From NCBI GenBank assembly GCA_949358305.1, contig OX442316.1, positions 6,758,001-6,822,000 of the forward strand: a DNA stretch of 64,000 nt, written 5' to 3'. The notes under the pieces are model-generated. The model worked only from the letters and a program-made list of their open reading frames with translations, did not search any database and was not told where the DNA came from. Source of the DNA: Strigamia acuminata (Eukaryota > Arthropoda > Chilopoda > Geophilomorpha > Linotaeniidae). The translations under genes were made by a program, and so were the position numbers. Shown here piece after piece: positions 58,763 through 64,000 of this stretch (positions are counted from its first letter, which is position 1; each line of letters opens with the position of its first letter).

Positions 58763-61469
58763 TTAATCAGTAACATGAGGATGCGAATAGATTGTGAAAC
58801 TGAAAACGACTGGTGCGTAAACAGTTATCGAAAATGTGGTAATAATAATACATACAAGAGCCAAAACAATCCCTGATCTTGCCATTAAACTAATAGACAA
58901 ATTTGATTTTTCAAACACTATAGCATTTGGTGGTGTTGAGATAGGCAAAATGAATGAGTAGGAACTACTTAATGTGACCGGAATAAGTAGAAAATAGGGT
59001 GAAATCTCCATTGCTTTCGACATCTCGACCATTATTGGCAGCAAAATAGTCGAAGTAGCTGCATTGCTCGTTATTGTAGTAATTGCTACAGTAATTATCT
59101 GAATAAGAAAGCACAGGAGTACCGGCGATGTTCCTCGCAGCACCAATAACCAGCTAGCGATCATAGTAGATAGGCCAGAAGTCTGCAATGTTGTTTATAA
59201 ATCGTTTGAAAACGTAATTTGAATATTTCTCACTTTGCAGGCATCGGCCAAAGCAAATCCTCCACCCATTATTAAGGGAAGTCCCCAAGTAAAACGTGCG
59301 TGGATTATTTCCCACGTTAAGCACCTCGGTGCCGGCAGATCGAGTGCGGAATCTGTTTAAAACATGAAATTGACAACCACGACTGAAAAAAAGTCAATTA
59401 CCTAATGTGTCTGACCACCACCAGTCGGGAGTAGACGGTAACGCAAACATGAGTGTTAGGGCTAAAACGGCTGCTGCTGATTCCTTAATATGTCTACATT
59501 GCAATGGATGGAAAATTATTAATAAGGTTTGCACGCGGAGCAAGAAATTGCGAATTGAACAACACTTTGTTATTAATCCACGTCGTCCAACCGCTCATGA
59601 ATCCAGGATCGCGAAATATCCACAGTGCAATCAAAAGTATAAAAATACCAAGGACCAATGCTTCGTGGAACCTAAACGAATGGAAATTAAGATTATAGCA
59701 AGAACTAATTTCACTTGTACGCTCACAGACGTTATACGGCCAAGATTCGCGTATCTTTCTCGAAGTAGCTGATTAGTCTTACGTCTAGCAGCAGTTTCTT
59801 CCCGAGTACTGGCACGTAAGCTTTGTAAATTTGTAGGGAAATCAAGTTTAAGCAAATATTTCTAGCTGAAAATTGTGTTCATACATAGAAAAAGTTGTTT
59901 TAAATCCCAAAAACTGCAGTTGAAAGACGATCCACATAAGGAAACTACATACAAGCAAGTTAGGTAAACTAAATAGCATCCACATCACATAACCGATCAT
60001 AATTTCTCCATCTGGATATGCTCTTTGAAAGTAAAAAATTAAACCAAACAATTAGATTTTTTTCCAAACGAGGTAGAAACAACTTCTTTAGATATTTTCT
60101 CGATTGTGAGGGTTACTACTTTCTGATTGGGAATATTGTTACAATAGTGCTCAGAAAGTACCCGGGGTAGTAACTCGTTCTCTTATGTTTATTATTATAT
60201 TGTTGTATATCGTATTAGACCCGCTTTGAAGGACATCCTCTAAAATCGTGAATCCAATAATTGGAATTATCTAGCAGTGCTGGATAAAACGAGCTCCAAT
60301 TTTCCGGTGGGAATTCGAACGAGCTAATCAGATGTTATCAAATTTGCATTATAGAGCATTGTTTCAAAAGCGGGGTATTACGATATTCAGTTATTTTACA
60401 CTTCAATTGTGTTTGCCATTATTAAATTAGCTGCTGTTCCCGTCAGTGTGCCCGTTCCTCCAATGTTGGCACCACCACAAATGCATAACATAATTCCGTT
60501 TCGTACATTGTAAGCTTCTTTAAGAGTAATTGAATCCCTTCAAGAGTAAATATAATATTTTTATAATTTTTAAGAAATTTATTTTGATATAATTTACGGT
60601 GGTTTGTAGTCCTCATCTGCCTCTAGCTCTTCTGCAAATTTTAAATATTTTAGCTATTTCAATATTTCCGAAAAAGGTCGGAATTGATACTTAAACTGTC
60701 GTACTCTGAACTCTCCCAAGGGTATTTTTCCACTATGATTGACTCAGCAATCGGTACCATCATAGCTGTAGCTGATGAATTGTTTAACCACATTGACAGA
60801 AACATTGTTGTATACAAAAAACCCAGAAACAACCTAAGAAGAGTAAATATTATCTCAATTTTTTAAAATAGCGTACAAACAAATTACTAACCACCGTGGT
60901 CTGGTTCCTAACAGCATAAGAACTCTCAAGGCAAGCCTACGGTGTAAGTTGCTGTATTCCACAGCAACTGCACACGCCGTCCCAGAAAATAATAGCATAT
61001 TTATATCCTGCCGTACAAACGGTTCAAAACATGAATGAAATCTTATAACAAATGGGCTATACTTTCATGTAAGCGACTGATACAATATTCGACGGAGTTA
61101 ATTTGAAAATAGGTAAAAGTGCAACGGGCAGTGTGGCAGTTATAGGTATAGGAATCACATTAAAAATCCAGTATGATGTGACGAGTAACATCACATAAGC
61201 GCATTTTGCTTCCTGAAAAGTGAATTTTATAAAATATGTGCTATTTTAATGTTAATGCGAATGTTTTATTTCTGGTCTTACTGGAATAAACTGTGGGAGT
61301 ATCAATACGGGCAAGAGTATTATTGGAAAAGTAATAATTGCATAAGTTCTCCATCTTAAAAATAATCGGTCAGTATAATAATAGTTGTTGTTTACAAGTA
61401 ATCCCTGCAAATGAGTTGTGAAGAAAATTTTATTGCATTAGAAATTCTTAAAAGTTTAATAATTACCAT
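58763..61469 (-). CDS. SLC13-family sodium-coupled anion/dicarboxylate transporter, copy 1
   Basis: Thirteen exons: 61467-61469, 61282-61404, 61063-61212, 60892-61007, 60691-60833, 60598-60631, 60400-60537, 59885-60022, 59731-59820, 59566-59671, 59402-59483, 59234-59352 and 58763-59182; 553 residues. The first coding exon is only the ATG. Helices and DASS motifs appear in order: NVIPIPITATLPVALLPI, FLSMWLNNSSATAMMVPI (first SNT-like motif), CGGANIGGTGTLTGTAANLI, WGLPLIMGGGFALADAC, ITSNAATSTILLPIMVE (second SNT motif) and STPPNAIVFEKS. The SNT and TP motifs that bind Na+ and carboxylate are kept (NNS in the first is a variant). The substrate (citrate, succinate or sulfate) cannot be told from this. 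A tandem copy follows at 62.9 kb. Confidence 0.9.
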
Positions 61470-61805
61470 GTTTTAGAATGTATTAGGCTAATACATAAAA
61501 CAGGCATTTCTTGTTCGTTGTAGGCAAGAATATGCTCGCGAGCACTCGTTTAATCCGTGCATATTGTTGCATAAACCATATATTTACGCATCCATCAATA
61601 TACTGTAGGTCTATGAAATGAATATTGCTTAACTACTACAATACAAATAAAACCGATTACTTGTATTTACTTGTAAAGATGAGACTGGAAAATCACCAAA
61701 TGTGTTGCGACTCCGGGTATTTGACCTGTAAATACTTACCTTTACTGGTCAATCCGCAATTGAGATGCCGTTTATAGGCCTTATACTCGGCTGGCTGTAA
61801 AATAG

Positions 61806-62583
61806 TGTTTAGGGGTAATTTTAATGAAATGAAAACTGCTGTTTGAATTGAATAAAAATACAAATAACTTTATTCGTGGAATTACAAATGATTAAAACAA
61901 ATATAATATCAATTATGACTAATAATTACGAGAAGAAAGAAGATAGAAATGAAATGTAACGAGAGCGGACTCCGGAGGAAAGCTCACGGTGGTCCACAAT
62001 TGTCCACGATGGTTCACGAACAAGCGTGGGTGCTGTGCCAGCAACGATGAGTCTCGGAACAAGTCGGACGAGACTCACAATAACTGACAGTGAGCGGTTT
62101 TCTTGGGCGTTACCCGAGATTCGTGTAAGTGCGGGTAACCGACGATGTCGATTACACGCAAAGCGCAAATGAGGCTGGTTCCACCGATAATACAGTGGAA
62201 ACAGCAATAATGAATCTCAACTCACCAAACTAACACTATCAATACTTGAAGATCGGGTTTTGTCCTATTCGAAGCAGTGATGTTGTGTTCTTGTTGGTGA
62301 TGTGGTCGAGAGTGAGTAATGCCGCCAAAATTTGGGGCTTATATGCACTCTCTGGTCCTGCGCACAAAATGTCCGTAGAGTGGTGATTTTGGTGCAATAC
62401 AGGATGTATTGCATCATCATCATCACTCTGATGTAATGTTTTTGGCCCAAAAGAGGGGAAAGTGTGCCTCGGGGATTTCTGCTCCGAGTCACACTTTTGG
62501 CGTGTGCCATGTTAAACAATTAAATAATTAATTATTTAAGTGGTGACGATGATTTTAGGCGGTATAAAATCAGGGTCACCACA
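61806..62583 (-). mobile_element. Probable solo LTR
   Basis: A 778-bp block, richer in CG than its surroundings, begins TGTGGTGACC and ends CTAAACA on the minus strand, so it has TG..CA ends. It has a TATA-like GCATATAA (62339-62346) followed downstream by AATAAA (61869-61874), the order expected of a retroviral-type LTR. No second copy or internal coding part is in the window, so it would be a solo LTR. I could not find a clear target duplication. Frames of 93 and 84 codons inside it match no known protein. Confidence 0.45.
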
Positions 62584-62640
62584 AATGCTATTGTCTATCT
62601 GGTATCTAAGTTGACTTTAGTGTGTAGGAACAAAATAGAG

Positions 62641-62664
62641 GACCATTATTGGCAGCAAAATAGT
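62641..62664 (+). pseudogene. Orphan fragment of an SLC13 exon
   Basis: The 24 bases gaccattattggcagcaaaa plus tagt are identical to part of the last exon of copy 1 (about 59028-59051) and nearly match copy 2 (about 63152). There is no surrounding exon, so this is a remnant of a further duplication or of gene conversion. Confidence 0.5.
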
Positions 62665-62898
62665 TGCTTCTGCAAAATCTGAGTGTAGTTTTGTTAGTTT
62701 TATTTTTTTTTTTGATCATAATTATGTTTTCTTTCATTAGTCTAATTTTTTGTTGTTAGCAATTGCAATCAGTTCACAGGTTGAAATTGTAACTTTATGT
62801 CAATTCTTAATACAGACACCTATCAATGCAGGTCTATGAAATGAATAAAAATACATTATACATAGCTTAACTGTAATAACACAAATAAAACTAAATAG

Positions 62899-64000
62899 TT
62901 AATCTTCTGCTTGGATGTCGAAATTAAAAATGAATGGTGCATAAAAAGTTATCATAATAGTGGTAGTTATCATACACACTACAGCCAACCAAAAGCCTGT
63001 TTTTGCCATTGTAGTGATTGACATCGTTGATCTTTCAAAGACTATAGCATTTGGTGGTGTTGAGATAGGCAAAAGAAAGGAGAAGGAACAGCTTAAAGTG
63101 GTTGGAAGAAGCAAAAATAGAGGTGCTATCTTCATTGCAGCTGCTAGCTCGACCATTATTGGCAGCAAAATTGTTGACGTAGCTGTGTTGCTTGTCACTG
63201 AAGTCATACACACCGTGATCACCATTACCATAAAGCATAGGAGTATCGGCGAGGTTCCTTCCAGAAACAATAACCAGCCAGCTAACACTTTAGACAAGCC
63301 AGAAATCTGCAATGCATTTTCTAAATTGTTTAAAATAGAAAATGTACAAGTTCTCACTCTGCAGGCATCGGCCAAAGCAAATCCACCGCCCAGTATAAAG
63401 GGAACGCTCCAAGTAAACCGTGCGTGGATTATTTCCCAAGAAACACATCTCGGTGGCGGCGAATCCAGCTCGCGATCTGTTTAAAACATGAAATTGATAT
63501 TCACACTACTGAAAAAAATTCAATTACCTCTTATGTCTGACCACCACCAGTCGGGATTACACGGTAATGCAAACATGAGTGTTAGGGCTAAAACAGCTGC
63601 TGCTGAATCCTTAATTTTTCTAAATTAGAATGGGAGAAAAATACGAATTAGGTTTGCGTATTCAGCAACAAATTTCGAATTGATCAACACTCTGTTGTTA
63701 ATCCAAATTAGCCATCCGCTGGTGAATCCCGGTTCACGGAAAATCCACAATAAAATTAGAATTATAAAAATAACAAGGACTGTTCCTTCGTGAAACCTAA
63801 ACAAATGAAAATTGAGGTTGCAACAACGTATGTTCAATTTTATTTTATGTTAACGTACGAGATGGGGCCAAGTTCCTTGTATTTTGTTAGAATTATCTGT
63901 TTAGTCTTTAGTGTAGTGGCGTCCCCAACAGTAGTAGCGGGTTTTCTTTATATATAAATTCACAAATTTAATAAGTTTAGGAAAACGTTTGCTTACTTTT
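62899..64000 (-). CDS. SLC13-family transporter, copy 2 (5' part outside window)
   Basis: The last five exons and the edge of a sixth are present: 63997-64000 (partial), 63859-63945, 63691-63796, 63528-63609, 63358-63476 and 62899-63306. Exon lengths 106, 82 and 119 equal those of copy 1 and all intron phases match, proving tandem duplication. Motifs: FHEGTVLVIFIILILLWIFREPGF, DSAAAVLALTLMFALP, WSVPFILGGGFALADACR, VTSNTATSTILLPIMVE and STPPNAIVFER. It ends NFDIQAED. The second SNT and TP motifs are intact, so it should be functional if the missing N-terminal half is. Confidence 0.9.

Noticed and set aside
61926-62519. Two frames of 93 and 84 codons on the minus strand
   Set aside because: They lie within the probable LTR, match no protein and show no splice sites or start context.
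1-64000. CRISPR arrays, bacterial operons or horizontally acquired gene clusters
   Set aside because: No spaced identical repeats of CRISPR type were seen, and all supported genes are intron-bearing or clearly metazoan or retroelement genes.

Overview
The window looks like part of a compact, AT-rich animal genome, most likely an arthropod or another ecdysozoan. Genes are split by many short introns, mostly 50-75 nt, with GT-AG borders. The gene set is metazoan: a CARD caspase, a TAB1-like protein, a BANP/SMAR1 BEN protein, Ly6/three-finger GPI proteins and mitochondrial mL39. The species cannot be named from this sequence alone. Exon maps were built by hand from reading frame, splice consensus and remembered family sequences; exon ends may be off by a few bases.

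Layout. 1-12.7 kb: almost all intron or flank of a minus-strand gene whose signal-peptide exon lies at 12645-12702. It carries a full-length Ty1/copia retrotransposon (6548-11374) with LTRs that look identical and a perfect 5-bp target duplication. 14.3-20.0 kb: an SSUH2-like gene (minus) head-to-head with a uracil-DNA-glycosylase-fold gene (plus) whose catalytic motifs are all replaced. 20.5-23.6 kb: a tiny cysteine-rich alpha-crystallin-domain protein, two Ly6-like proteins and a small single-pass membrane protein. 23.8-37.3 kb: TMEM68-like acyltransferase, MPV17L2-like, CNDP2-like dipeptidase, CARD caspase and SLC12A9-like transporter; the transporter has a pair of mutually exclusive exons. 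37.4-43.1 kb: a P-superfamily (THAP9-like) DNA transposon with an apparently intact four-exon transposase ending in a SAP motif. 43.3-50.7 kb: mL39, NPEPL1-like aminopeptidase and a BTB-kelch protein. 51.3-58.1 kb: BANP-like, MINPP1-like and TAB1-like genes. 58.5-64 kb: two tandem SLC13-type transporter genes (the second cut by the window end), a 40-bp-arm inverted repeat in the 3' flank of the first, and a probable solo LTR between them.

Functionally the genes are a mixed housekeeping neighbourhood, not an operon-like system. Head-to-head pairs (CNDP2/caspase, mL39/NPEPL1, MINPP1/TAB1, SSUH2/UDG-like) probably share promoter regions. The most notable feature is the repeated loss of catalytic or specificity residues in otherwise intact multi-exon genes: the UDG-like protein (Asp, Tyr and His all replaced), the caspase (one S1-pocket Arg is Asn) and the MINPP1-like protein (HSG in place of HAE). 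The UDG-like pseudoenzyme and the SLC12A9 alternative exons are the strongest candidates for something undescribed.
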